From: Bacteroidales bacterium
GTDB lineage: Bacteria > Bacteroidota > Bacteroidia > Bacteroidales > UBA3824
Length of the DNA stretch: 64,000 bases
Assembly (NCBI GenBank): GCA_017412115.1
Contig: JAFPYR010000021.1
Span: 1-64,000 of the forward strand
Reading direction: 5' to 3'
Shown here: positions 33,906-41,882 of the stretch, in pieces
How positions within the stretch are numbered: the first letter of the stretch is position 1
Layout: each line of letters starts with the position of its first letter
Program-made: the position numbers and the translations under genes
The notes under the pieces: model-generated
What the model was told of the DNA's origin: nothing
The model's database searches: none
The model's input: only the letters and a program-made list of their open reading frames with translations

Positions 33906-35066
33906 ATGGATAAAATAATAAACAAAGACATAAAATACATTGGCTGCGACGATAAGGAAATCACGCAGTTTGAAGGTCAGTATATATTGGAGGACGGTAT
34001 GTGTTATAATTCGTATCTTATAAAAGATGATAAGATAGCGATAATGGATACTGTTGATAAGGCGAAGAAAGATGATTGGCTGAAGAATTTATCTGAGGCG
34101 TTGGGAGACAAAGTTCCTGATTATTTGATTATTCAGCACGTTGAGCCAGATCATTCGAGTGTAGCGGCGGAGGTTTTGAAGAAATATCCCGAGATAAAAA
34201 CCGTTTGTTCTGCTGCTGCGTTGAAGATGTTAGGTTTGTATTTCCCTGATACGGATTTTAACGTTCTTACTGTTAAGGAGGGTGATGAATTAAGTTTGGG
34301 TAATAATACTTTGAAATTTTTTACCGCACCGATGGTTCATTGGCCGGAGGTTATTGTAACGTATGCTAAAGAGGCGAAAGTTTTGTTTTCTGCTGACGGT
34401 TTCGGTAAATTTGGCGTTTATGATTCTGAGCCTGATGATTGGTCATGTGAGGCAAGACGTTATTATTTTAATATTTGCGGAAAATACGGGGTGCAGGTTC
34501 AAGCCCTTTTGAAAAAAGCTGCAACTATTGATATTGAAACTATTTGTCCGCTTCACGGTCCTATTTTGAAGGGTGAAATGTTGAAAGAAGCGGTAAGGCT
34601 TTATGATATTTGGTCTAAGTATGATGTTGAAACAGAGGGCGTTTTCATTGCTTATTGCACGATGCACTCCAACACCGGCAATGCCGCAAAATATTTAGCG
34701 GAATCTTTGAACCAAAAAGGCGTTAAGAAGGTTGCAATCTCTAATTTGTGCGAAGAGGATTGGGCAGAGGGTGTTGAAGATGCTTTCAGATACGGCACGT
34801 TAGTTTTGGCAGCACCGACATACGACGGCGGTTTGTTCCCGAAAATGGTTGATTTTATTCATCATCTTAAAATCAAAAATTATCAAAAACGCAAAGTCGC
34901 TTTCATTGAAAATGGTTCGTGGGCACCTCAGGCAGCGCGTATTATGAAAGAACTTTTTAAAGATTCCAAAGACATAACGTTGGTGGAAAAAACTGTAACA
35001 ATTCGCGGTGCATTTAAGGGGAGCGATAAAAAAGCTGTTGAAGATTTGGCTGACGAATTATTATAA
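33906..35066 (+). CDS. flavodiiron protein (A-type flavoprotein)
   Basis: A 386-aa enzyme. The metallo-beta-lactamase domain (1-250) has the diiron ligands in QHVEPDHSS (His78, Glu80, Asp82), a later His in PMVHWPE, Asp in FSADGFGKFG and His in CPLHGPI. The flavodoxin domain starts near residue 250 with an FMN loop at FIAYCTMHSNTGNAA. Flavodiiron proteins reduce O2 to water or NO to N2O and protect anaerobes from oxygen or nitrosative stress. No rubredoxin domain or adjacent rubredoxin gene is present, so the electron donor is elsewhere. A terminator follows. Confidence 0.95.
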   Translation: MDKIINKDIKYIGCDDKEITQFEGQYILEDGMCYNSYLIKDDKIAIMDTVDKAKKDDWLKNLSEALGDKVPDYLIIQHVEPDHSSVAAEVLKKYPEIKTVCSAAALKMLGLYFPDTDFNVLTVKEGDELSLGNNTLKFFTAPMVHWPEVIVTYAKEAKVLFSADGFGKFGVYDSEPDDWSCEARRYYFNICGKYGVQVQALLKKAATIDIETICPLHGPILKGEMLKEAVRLYDIWSKYDVETEGVFIAYCTMHSNTGNAAKYLAESLNQKGVKKVAISNLCEEDWAEGVEDAFRYGTLVLAAPTYDGGLFPKMVDFIHHLKIKNYQKRKVAFIENGSWAPQAARIMKELFKDSKDITLVEKTVTIRGAFKGSDKKAVEDLADELL

Positions 35067-35081
35067 TTGACAAAAAATATC

Positions 35082-35133
35082 AAGAGGCTGTTTAAAAAAG
35101 TACAATCTTTTTGGACAACCTCTTATTTTTATT
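35082..35133 (+). terminator. intrinsic terminator after the flavodiiron gene
   Basis: AAGAGGcTGT (35082-35091) pairs with ACAaCCTCTT (35115-35124) with one mismatch, followed by a T-rich run. Confidence 0.75.
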
Positions 35134-35160
35134 AAAAAAATATTACCGAAAATTTTTTAA

Positions 35161-36537
35161 ATGGCAAGTACAAAAACTGTTTATATCTGTCAGGAGTGCG
35201 GTGCAAGTTCTGCAAAATGGATTGGCAAATGTCCCTCTTGCGGCAGTTGGAACTCTTATGTAGAGGAAATCGTATCTTCAGGACAATCCAAAAACTCTTC
35301 TGGCAAAATTATCCGAACTTTATCTTCAAATAAACCTCAGAAAATATCTGAAATTCAGTCTAATGATGTTGTTAGAATAGATACTGAAAATAATGAGTTC
35401 AACAGAGTTTTGGGTGGGGGAATTGTTCCGGGCTCGGTTGTTTTGATAGCCGGTGAACCTGGTATCGGCAAATCAACTCTTTCGCTTCAAATAGCGTTGA
35501 ATATTCCGCAAAAAACGCTTTACGTTTCGGGGGAGGAGAGTGCCTCTCAAATAAAACTCAGAGCCGACCGTTTGAAATCTTCAACGGACAGCTGTCTGAT
35601 TTTTTGTGAGGTGACCGTTGAAAAAATTATTCCGCAGATTAAGGAAACTAATCCGGGACTTGTTATAATAGATTCTATTCAGACGTTAAGAACCGAAAAT
35701 ATAGATTCTTCACCCGGTACGGTAAGTCAAATCCGTGAATGTGCCGATTTGTTGATTCGTCATGCAAAGGAATATAATGTTCCGATAATTTTAATAGGTC
35801 ATATCAACAAGGACGGCAATATCGCAGGCCCGAAAATCCTTGAACATATGGTTGATACTGTACTTCAATTTGAAGGTGATACAAGTCATGTTTACAGAGT
35901 ATTACGCGGAATTAAAAATCGTTTCGGAACCACTTCTGAGGTCGGTATTTTTGAGATGTTACAAAATGGATTGAGAGAGGTTGAAAATCCGGGTGAATTG
36001 CTTTTGTTACATCACGAAAAAGATACTTCGGGCGTGACCGTTGCCGCTGCCGTTGAAGGTTTACGACCGTTTTTGATAGAGGTTCAGTCGCTTGTTTCAA
36101 CTGCGGCTTACGGAGTCCCGCAACGTAGTACAACGGGTTTTGATAGTAAACGTTTGAATATGCTTTTGGCTGTTTTGGAGCGCAGGGCGGGGTTCAAACT
36201 GAATACGAAGGACGTATTTTTGAATATTGCAGGCGGAATCAAAATTATTGATCCGGCAATGGATTTGTCTGTTTTGGTTGCTGTTTTGTCAAGCGATTTG
36301 GATATTGCTGTCGATACTCAGACTTGTTTTGCCGGTGAGGTCGGTCTTACGGGCGAAATCCGTCCTGTAAACAGAGTTGAACAGAGAATTTTGGAGGCGG
36401 AAAAACTCGGTTTTAAACGTATTTTTATCTCGCAATCGCATCAAAAAAACGTTGCAATCCTAAAAACTAAAATTCAAGTTGTTCTTTGTAACAAGATTGA
36501 AGAGGTCTTTAGAATGTTATTTGTCGGAAAAAAATAA
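35161..36537 (+). CDS. radA: DNA repair protein RadA/Sms
   Basis: A 458-aa branch-migration helicase-like protein used in recombination. The N-terminal C4 zinc finger has Cys10, Cys13, Cys24 and Cys27 (CQECG ... CPSCG). The RecA-like core has Walker A GEPGIGKSTL and the RadA-specific KNRFGTTSEVG motif. The C-terminal part is the Lon protease-like domain (TAAYGVPQRSTTGFD..., AGEVGLTGEIRPV) without protease function. Length is normal. Confidence 0.96.
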   Translation: MASTKTVYICQECGASSAKWIGKCPSCGSWNSYVEEIVSSGQSKNSSGKIIRTLSSNKPQKISEIQSNDVVRIDTENNEFNRVLGGGIVPGSVVLIAGEPGIGKSTLSLQIALNIPQKTLYVSGEESASQIKLRADRLKSSTDSCLIFCEVTVEKIIPQIKETNPGLVIIDSIQTLRTENIDSSPGTVSQIRECADLLIRHAKEYNVPIILIGHINKDGNIAGPKILEHMVDTVLQFEGDTSHVYRVLRGIKNRFGTTSEVGIFEMLQNGLREVENPGELLLLHHEKDTSGVTVAAAVEGLRPFLIEVQSLVSTAAYGVPQRSTTGFDSKRLNMLLAVLERRAGFKLNTKDVFLNIAGGIKIIDPAMDLSVLVAVLSSDLDIAVDTQTCFAGEVGLTGEIRPVNRVEQRILEAEKLGFKRIFISQSHQKNVAILKTKIQVVLCNKIEEVFRMLFVGKK

Positions 36538-36610
36538 AATTCTGTAATAAAAATTCTGAAAATTCAAAAAAAATTATCATCTTTGCACCTTGAAAAATTA
36601 AAAAAAGAAA

Positions 36611-37606
36611 ATGCAAACTGTTTTAAGCGGTATCAGGCCTACGGGCGACCTTCATTTAGGAAATTATTTCGGCGCATTAAGAAACTTCGTCAAAATGCAG
36701 GACGATTATAATTGTTTCTTCTTTGTTGCTGATTATCATTCTCTTACAACACATCCTCACCCCGCTGACATTCAGAATAATGTTAGAAAAATTCTCAGTC
36801 AGTATATTGCTTCGGGGCTTGACATAGAAAAATCTGCGCTTTATGTTCAGAGTGATTTGGTGGAGACTGCCGAATTTTATATGTTAATGAACATGAATGC
36901 TTATATCGGCGAACTCGAAAGAGTGGTTTCTTTCAAGGACAAAGCGCGTCAGAATCCTGACAATGTTAATGCCGGACTTTTGACATACGCTGTTTTGATG
37001 GCGTGTGATATTTTGATTCAGAAAGCGGATTTCGTCCCGGTAGGAAAAGATCAGGAGCAACATTTGGAAATGACTTGTAAATTTGCAAGACGTTTCAATA
37101 ATATTTACGGTGTTGAATATTTCAAAGAGCCGAAAGCTTTTTCTTTTGGTGACAAACTCATAAAAGTTCCCGGTCTTGACGGTTCAGGCAAAATGGGCAA
37201 GAGCGAAGGAAACGGTATTTATCTCATTGATTCTGACAAAGATATTAGAAAAAAAGTGATGAAAGCCGTTACTGATTCTGGTCCTACACAGGAAAATTCT
37301 CCAAAACCTGAGGTTATTCAGAACTTGTTTACGCTTATGGAGCTCGTATCGGACAAATCTACGATTGAGCATTTTGAAAACGCTTGGAACGATTGTTCTA
37401 TCCGTTATGGCGACATGAAAAAACAGTTGGCTGAGGATATTATTAAAACCGTTACGCCTATCCGAGAAAAAATCAACGATATTTACAACGATACCGAATA
37501 TCTTGATAAAGTGGCAAGAATCGGTGCAGAAAAAGCAAGAGTTCAGGCACAAAAAACTATCCGTGAGGTTAGAGAAATTTTCGGTTTCAGAGCCGTACAT
37601 TATTAA
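36611..37606 (+). CDS. trpS: tryptophanyl-tRNA synthetase
   Basis: A 331-aa class Ic synthetase charging tRNA-Trp. The HIGH-type motif is in TGDLHLGNYFGAL and the KMSKS-type motif in GSGKMGKSEGN. VFVADYHSLT-like (FFFVADYHSLTTH) and VPVGKDQEQHLEMTC segments are conserved. Length is normal. A near-consensus -7 (CATCTTTG, 36578-36585) lies just upstream. truB follows after 19 bp, probably in the same transcript. Confidence 0.96.
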   Translation: MQTVLSGIRPTGDLHLGNYFGALRNFVKMQDDYNCFFFVADYHSLTTHPHPADIQNNVRKILSQYIASGLDIEKSALYVQSDLVETAEFYMLMNMNAYIGELERVVSFKDKARQNPDNVNAGLLTYAVLMACDILIQKADFVPVGKDQEQHLEMTCKFARRFNNIYGVEYFKEPKAFSFGDKLIKVPGLDGSGKMGKSEGNGIYLIDSDKDIRKKVMKAVTDSGPTQENSPKPEVIQNLFTLMELVSDKSTIEHFENAWNDCSIRYGDMKKQLAEDIIKTVTPIREKINDIYNDTEYLDKVARIGAEKARVQAQKTIREVREIFGFRAVHY

Positions 37607-37625
37607 AAAAAATAATTTTTTAGCA

Positions 37626-38366
37626 TTGAATATTACGACAACTCAGCAGGAAGAAAAGCCGAAAGACGAGTTTGAACTCGGTAAAGTTTTGGTTTTTGAC
37701 AAGCCTTTGCGGTGGACTTCGTTTGATATTGTTAATAAAGTCCGTTATCTGCTCAGGCATTACAGAGGTTTGAAAAAAATAAAGGTTGGTCATGCCGGTA
37801 CGTTAGACCCTTTGGCAACAGGGGTTCTGATTGTTTGTACCGGTAAGAAAACCAAAGAAATTACCTCTTATCAGGACCATGGCAAAGAGTACATTGCAAC
37901 GGTAAAATTAGGCGCAACAACGCCAAGTTATGACCTTGAAACCGAACCTGAAAATTTTAAAGATACTTCCTTTGTTACAAAAGACTCCCTTGTGGAGTGT
38001 CTTAAAGGTTTTCTCGGCAGACAGGAGCAATATCCGCCGGTGTACTCTGCAAAAAAAATTGACGGCAAACCGGCTTTTATTTTTGCGCACAAAGGCAGGG
38101 GCGACGAGGTAAAAATGCGTGCACAATTGATTGAGATAACCTCTCTTAACCTTTTGGAATTCAATCCTTCAGACAAAGAGTTCAAAATTCAAGTGGCTTG
38201 TTCCAAAGGAACTTACATTAGGTCTTTGGCTCATGATATAGGACAAAAACTCGGTGTCGGAGCTTATCTCACGGGTCTGAGAAGAACCCGTATCGGAGAT
38301 ATTGATTTGGAAAATGCAATTTCCATAGAAAATTTTGAATTATTTTTGGCGGAATCTCAAAAATAA
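37626..38366 (+). CDS. truB: tRNA pseudouridine-55 synthase TruB
   Basis: A 246-aa enzyme that makes the T-loop pseudouridine in tRNAs. The catalytic Asp is in GHAGTLDPLATGVL, preceded by the DKPLRWTSFDIVNKVR motif, and PPVYSAKKIDGKPAF and CSKGTYIRSLAHDIG are conserved. The frame has no ATG between the trpS stop and the conserved core; TTG at 37626 is the best start, since earlier ATG codons would overlap trpS by over 100 bp. It likely shares the trpS transcript. Confidence 0.92.
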   Translation: MNITTTQQEEKPKDEFELGKVLVFDKPLRWTSFDIVNKVRYLLRHYRGLKKIKVGHAGTLDPLATGVLIVCTGKKTKEITSYQDHGKEYIATVKLGATTPSYDLETEPENFKDTSFVTKDSLVECLKGFLGRQEQYPPVYSAKKIDGKPAFIFAHKGRGDEVKMRAQLIEITSLNLLEFNPSDKEFKIQVACSKGTYIRSLAHDIGQKLGVGAYLTGLRRTRIGDIDLENAISIENFELFLAESQK

Positions 38367-38378
38367 TTATTAATTTTG
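38346..38378 (+). promoter_or_regulatory. Bacteroidetes-type promoter for queA
   Basis: TTG at 38346-38348 and TAATTTTG at 38371-38378 (22-bp spacer) resemble -33/-7 elements at the end of truB, about 55 bases before the queA ATG. Confidence 0.55.
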
Positions 38379-38432
38379 CATTTGTTGCAACAAATTACAC
38401 TATCGGTAATAAAATTAAAAGAAAAAAGTTAA

Positions 38433-39482
38433 ATGAAACTGTCCAAATTTAAGTATGAACTTCCGGAAAAGTCAGTAGCCCAGTATCCCTCACCGAATAG
38501 GGATGAATGTAAGCTTATCGTATTGAACAGGGCTAAACATACCATCGAACACAAAAAATTCGGCGATATTGTAAAATATTTCGACGAAGGCGATGTGATG
38601 GTATTCAACAATACGAAAGTTATTCCCGCCCGTCTTTACGGAAATAAGGAAAAAACCGGTGCTAAAATTGAGGTTTTTCTTTTGAGGGAGCTCAACAAAG
38701 AACAACGTTTGTGGGATGTTTTGGTAGACCCTGCAAGAAAAATCAGAATCGGTAACAAACTTTATTTCGGTGAAAACGATAGTCTTGTAGCCGAAGTAAT
38801 TGATAATACGACATCAAGAGGTAGGACATTAAAATTTTTGTTTGACGGTCAGTACGATGATTTCAAAAAACTTCTTTACGGTTTGGGGGAAACACCGTTG
38901 CCAAAATATATACGTCGTCCCGTAACACAGGAGGACGAAGACCGTTATCAAACGATTTATGCGCAGTTTGAAGGTGCGGTTGCAGGACCGGCTGCCGGTT
39001 TTCATTTTAGCAAAAACCTTCTGAAAAAACTTGAAATTGTGGGTGTTAATTTTGCTGAAATTACGCTTCACATGGGTTTGGGACATTTAAGAAGTGTTGA
39101 TGTTGAGGATTTAACCAAACACAAAATGGATTCCGAACAGATAAGAATTGACGACCGTTGTGTAGAAATCGTTAATAAAGCCAAGGACGAGGAGAAAAAA
39201 ATATGTGCAGTAGGAATTACAACCCTCAAGACCTTGGAGAGTTCAGTTTCTACTAACGGTTATCTCAAACCATACGAGGGTTGGACTAATAAGTTTATTT
39301 TCCCGCCGTATGATTTCAGCGTTCCTAACGCTCTGATTACCAACTTGCATCATCCGTATTCCACAATGCTGATGTCAGCTTGTGCGTTTGCCGGATTCGA
39401 CTTTTTGATGCAAGGGTATCAGGAAGCCATTAAGAAAAAGTATACATTCGGAGATTACGGAGACGCAATGCTCATAATATAA
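38433..39482 (+). CDS. queA: S-adenosylmethionine:tRNA ribosyltransferase-isomerase QueA
   Basis: A 349-aa enzyme that transfers the ribosyl unit of SAM to preQ1 in tRNA during queuosine synthesis. Conserved motifs: [21 protein letters not shown] at the N-terminus, [15 protein letters not shown], and [13 protein letters not shown] and [22 protein letters not shown] at the C-terminus. Length is normal. A terminator lies 20 bp behind it. Confidence 0.96.
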   Translation: MKLSKFKYELPEKSVAQYPSPNRDECKLIVLNRAKHTIEHKKFGDIVKYFDEGDVMVFNNTKVIPARLYGNKEKTGAKIEVFLLRELNKEQRLWDVLVDPARKIRIGNKLYFGENDSLVAEVIDNTTSRGRTLKFLFDGQYDDFKKLLYGLGETPLPKYIRRPVTQEDEDRYQTIYAQFEGAVAGPAAGFHFSKNLLKKLEIVGVNFAEITLHMGLGHLRSVDVEDLTKHKMDSEQIRIDDRCVEIVNKAKDEEKKICAVGITTLKTLESSVSTNGYLKPYEGWTNKFIFPPYDFSVPNALITNLHHPYSTMLMSACAFAGFDFLMQGYQEAIKKKYTFGDYGDAMLII

Positions 39483-39503
39483 TATGACGTGAAATGTTAA
39501 AAA

Positions 39504-39538
39504 ATATAAGGGCGGAATTTTCTCGCCCTTATATTTTT
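39504..39538. terminator. bidirectional terminator between queA and the minus-strand small ORF
   Basis: ATATAAGGGCG (39504-39514) pairs with CGCCCTTATAT (39524-39534). A-rich sequence on the left and T-rich on the right allow termination on both strands. Confidence 0.85.
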
Positions 39539-39659
39539 ATATTTCGCTGTAACAGTCGGCACTTTCCATAGCTAAAGCAGCTACTAATTCTGCAAAAGAA
39601 ATTGCCTCTGCATCTTCTATTCTCTCTACGTCTGTTACGATGTTAGTGTTTGTATTCAT
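39537..39659 (-). CDS. possible 40-aa acidic peptide
   Basis: A short ORF starting at the ATG at 39659 (MNTNTNIVTDVERIEDAEA..., ending in Ser-Glu-Ile with one Cys near the C-terminus). It is acidic, without TM segments or a signal sequence. Support is only circumstantial: it ends exactly at a bidirectional terminator, it is codon-complete, and an inverted repeat (AATGTT-N3-AACATT, 39705-39719) lies upstream. A longer in-frame start at 39737 adds 26 unlikely residues. It has the size of a precursor peptide or small regulatory protein, but no processing enzyme is nearby. Function unknown and gene status uncertain. Confidence 0.4.
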   Translation of the reverse strand: MNTNTNIVTDVERIEDAEAISFAELVAALAMESADCYSEI

Positions 39660-39935
39660 GATGATAAATTTTTTATTGGTTGTTAAAAAAAAGTTTATGT
39701 TCTTAATGTTTTGAACATTCACTCTTATAACACGCAACTAAAACGAAACCCTAATAAAAAAAACGTATTTTTTCATTTTTTTTATTGTTTTTTTTCAGTT
39801 CGTTGTTTTTTTTGCAACTATAAAAGAATCTCTTTTTGGAGCATAACTGCTAAAGTATTAAAAATGTAAAAAAAATACTCAATGGCGTAGTTTTTGATGT
39901 ATATCGGTAATTTTTATTTCTTAATAGATAAAAAA
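39660..39935. other. AT-rich intergenic region
   Basis: About 275 bp holding the inverted repeat AATGTT-TTG-AACATT (39705-39719) and long T/A runs. I see no perfect TAnnTTTG promoter box or further gene. Promoters for the small minus-strand ORF and the 39936 gene must lie here. Confidence 0.4.
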
Positions 39936-40421
39936 ATGAAAAAAGTATTGTTATTCATAATGTTAATAGTATCGGTATCGGAGTTGTTTGCTCAGACGCC
40001 GATTCAAGTGATTTGGCGCAATGGCGGCAAGGACGGCGATATTGTTACTCTCAAGGATGCTCAAGACGGTGTTGATTTGAAACAGCCAGTAGTAAAGCAA
40101 CGTTCTATTTACGCAGATAATACAAATTATGGTGCGGTAAGTATAGAATGTTCTTTTTCTAAGCGGGATATTGTTAACTATCCTAATGGAGAGTTAGAGT
40201 TTGATGTAAAATGGTACTATTATATGAGTACTAAAAAATCTCTTATGGGTAGCAATAGCATTATTGTTGATGCCTCTAATGACAGCGACGGTATTGTAAA
40301 ACTTGTTTGTACTAAATCTAACGTCCGTTCAGGATGGTGGGAAGTCGTTGTTAAAAACAAAGAAACAGGAGAAATCATACAGTATGCTAATCAACAGAAT
40401 TTTCAGATAAAATTCAATTAA
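39936..40421 (+). CDS. small exported protein of unknown function
   Basis: A 161-aa protein with a signal peptide (MKKVLLFIMLIVSVSELFAQ) and a mature part of beta-rich character (VSIECSFSKRDIV, ELEFDVKWYYYMS, IVKLVCTKSNVRSGWWEVVVKNKETGE), suggesting an immunoglobulin-like sandwich. I recognise no family. The start at 39936 was chosen for the signal peptide; an in-frame ATG at 39894 precedes it by 14 unlikely residues. It is 12 bp upstream of an ECF sigma gene, so it may be co-regulated with that signalling system. Confidence 0.6.
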   Translation: MKKVLLFIMLIVSVSELFAQTPIQVIWRNGGKDGDIVTLKDAQDGVDLKQPVVKQRSIYADNTNYGAVSIECSFSKRDIVNYPNGELEFDVKWYYYMSTKKSLMGSNSIIVDASNDSDGIVKLVCTKSNVRSGWWEVVVKNKETGEIIQYANQQNFQIKFN

Positions 40422-40433
40422 TCTCATAAAAGG

Positions 40434-40937
40434 ATGGAGTCTTTAACGGACAAAGAATTTGAGATATTGTTTAAAAAATACTTTGTACCGCTTGCGGCGT
40501 ATTGTACGCGGTTTGTAAAAGATACCGAGGCTGCAAAGGATATTGTTCATAAAAGTTTTATCAACCTTTGGGAAAAACGAACAGCTCTTCCCGACAAAAA
40601 AAATATCCCAGCTCTTTTGTATAAAATAGCTTATAATCTGTCCCTCAATTATATACGAGACAACAAAAAGTTTTTCTCTCAAGAGGAATATCCTAATATC
40701 GAGGAGGAAAACTCTTCTGCGGACGAAGATATTCAGGCCTCGCAATTAGAGGCTGCTATTGCTGAGACTATCAGACTTATGCCGGCAAAAAGCAGGGAAG
40801 TTTTTATAATGAGCCGTTATGAAAACTTATCCAACAAGTCAATAGCCGAAAAACTTGAAATCAGTATCAAGACCGTGGAGGCACATATAACTAATGCCTT
40901 GAAAATGTTAAGAAAAAAAATTTACGGTTCATCTTAG
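40434..40937 (+). CDS. ECF-type RNA polymerase sigma factor
   Basis: A 167-aa sigma factor of the ECF type common in Bacteroidetes. Region 2 contains LAAYCTRFVKDTEAAKDIVHKSFINLWEKR and region 4 the helix-turn-helix YENLSNKSIAEKLEISIKTVEAHITNALKMLRKK. It directs RNA polymerase to target promoters when released by its anti-sigma, which is encoded next. Together with the FecR and TonB receptor genes it forms a cell-surface signalling system. Confidence 0.92.
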   Translation: MESLTDKEFEILFKKYFVPLAAYCTRFVKDTEAAKDIVHKSFINLWEKRTALPDKKNIPALLYKIAYNLSLNYIRDNKKFFSQEEYPNIEEENSSADEDIQASQLEAAIAETIRLMPAKSREVFIMSRYENLSNKSIAEKLEISIKTVEAHITNALKMLRKKIYGSS

Positions 40938-41025
40938 GGTTTTCCTTTAGTTGTGTGTTATAAAAGAAGCAAGTATTTACTTAATTAATAACAGGAACAT
41001 TAAAAGAATTAATCTTTAAAACAAA

Positions 41026-41868
41026 ATGAGAACAGATAGTAATGATATTCCTAAATTGCCGGAACTTGGTTTAGTGAACATTGATACCGACAAGGAATGG
41101 GAACGTTTTTGCGCTAATGCAGGCATTAAACATCGTGAACCGAAAATTTTCAGTCTGAAAAACACATTGAAAATTGCGGCTTCGGTTGCTCTTGTTTTGG
41201 GGCTTTCGTTTTTCGCATACCGTATGACTGACAGAGTTCAACAAAATATTTTTACGGCTCAAAATTCAGCAGTTGAGGCTGTTGTAGAAAATTCTACGCA
41301 AATCAGTCTTAACAAAAATTCTTCGGTTGTATGTACTAAAGAAAATGACGGACTTTTTAGCGTTGAACTCAAAGGCGAGGCTTATTTCGATGTTGAAAAG
41401 AATCCGAATAGGGTATTTCAAATCTTAACGGGTGATATTACCGTTACGGTTAAAGGTACTTCGTTTGATATTTGTGAGGAAATTTCTAAAACCGTTGTTA
41501 CTGTAACTTCCGGAAATGTTGAAGTTAAAAGTAATTTGACGGGAAAGACAGTTTGTAACCTTACCAAAGGTAAACAACTTGTATGTTCAAAAGACGGTTT
41601 AATGCAGGTTAGCGAGGCAGAAAATTTCAATTCTATCGCATGGAAACTCAAGAAATTCGATTTCCGCGAAAACAAACTCTCTGACATTATGTTTCAACTT
41701 AGCCGTGCATACGGTTTTGATTACTGTTTTGAAGATGCGGAACTTCAAAACGAGGTAATGACCGGAAGTTTTGATAATCAGAGTCTTGATGCTGTCTTGA
41801 ACGTAATCGGACAAGCTCTTGAGGTTAAGATTGTTAAAACGGAAGGTTCTGTTAAAATCGGAAAATAA
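41026..41868 (+). CDS. FecR-type anti-sigma factor
   Basis: A 280-aa single-pass inner-membrane protein. The cytoplasmic N-terminus (1-55) is followed by a TM helix (LKIAASVALVLGLSFFAYRM), a FecR domain (ISLNKNSSVVCTKENDG...FSVELKGEAYFDVEKNP, VTVKGTSFDI) and a C-terminal DUF4974 STN-like domain (FDFRENKLSDIMFQLSRAYGFDYCF). It holds the upstream sigma factor until signalled through the receptor encoded next (15 bp away). Confidence 0.92.
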   Translation: MRTDSNDIPKLPELGLVNIDTDKEWERFCANAGIKHREPKIFSLKNTLKIAASVALVLGLSFFAYRMTDRVQQNIFTAQNSAVEAVVENSTQISLNKNSSVVCTKENDGLFSVELKGEAYFDVEKNPNRVFQILTGDITVTVKGTSFDICEEISKTVVTVTSGNVEVKSNLTGKTVCNLTKGKQLVCSKDGLMQVSEAENFNSIAWKLKKFDFRENKLSDIMFQLSRAYGFDYCFEDAELQNEVMTGSFDNQSLDAVLNVIGQALEVKIVKTEGSVKIGK

Positions 41869-41882
41869 AATCTTAAAAATAT

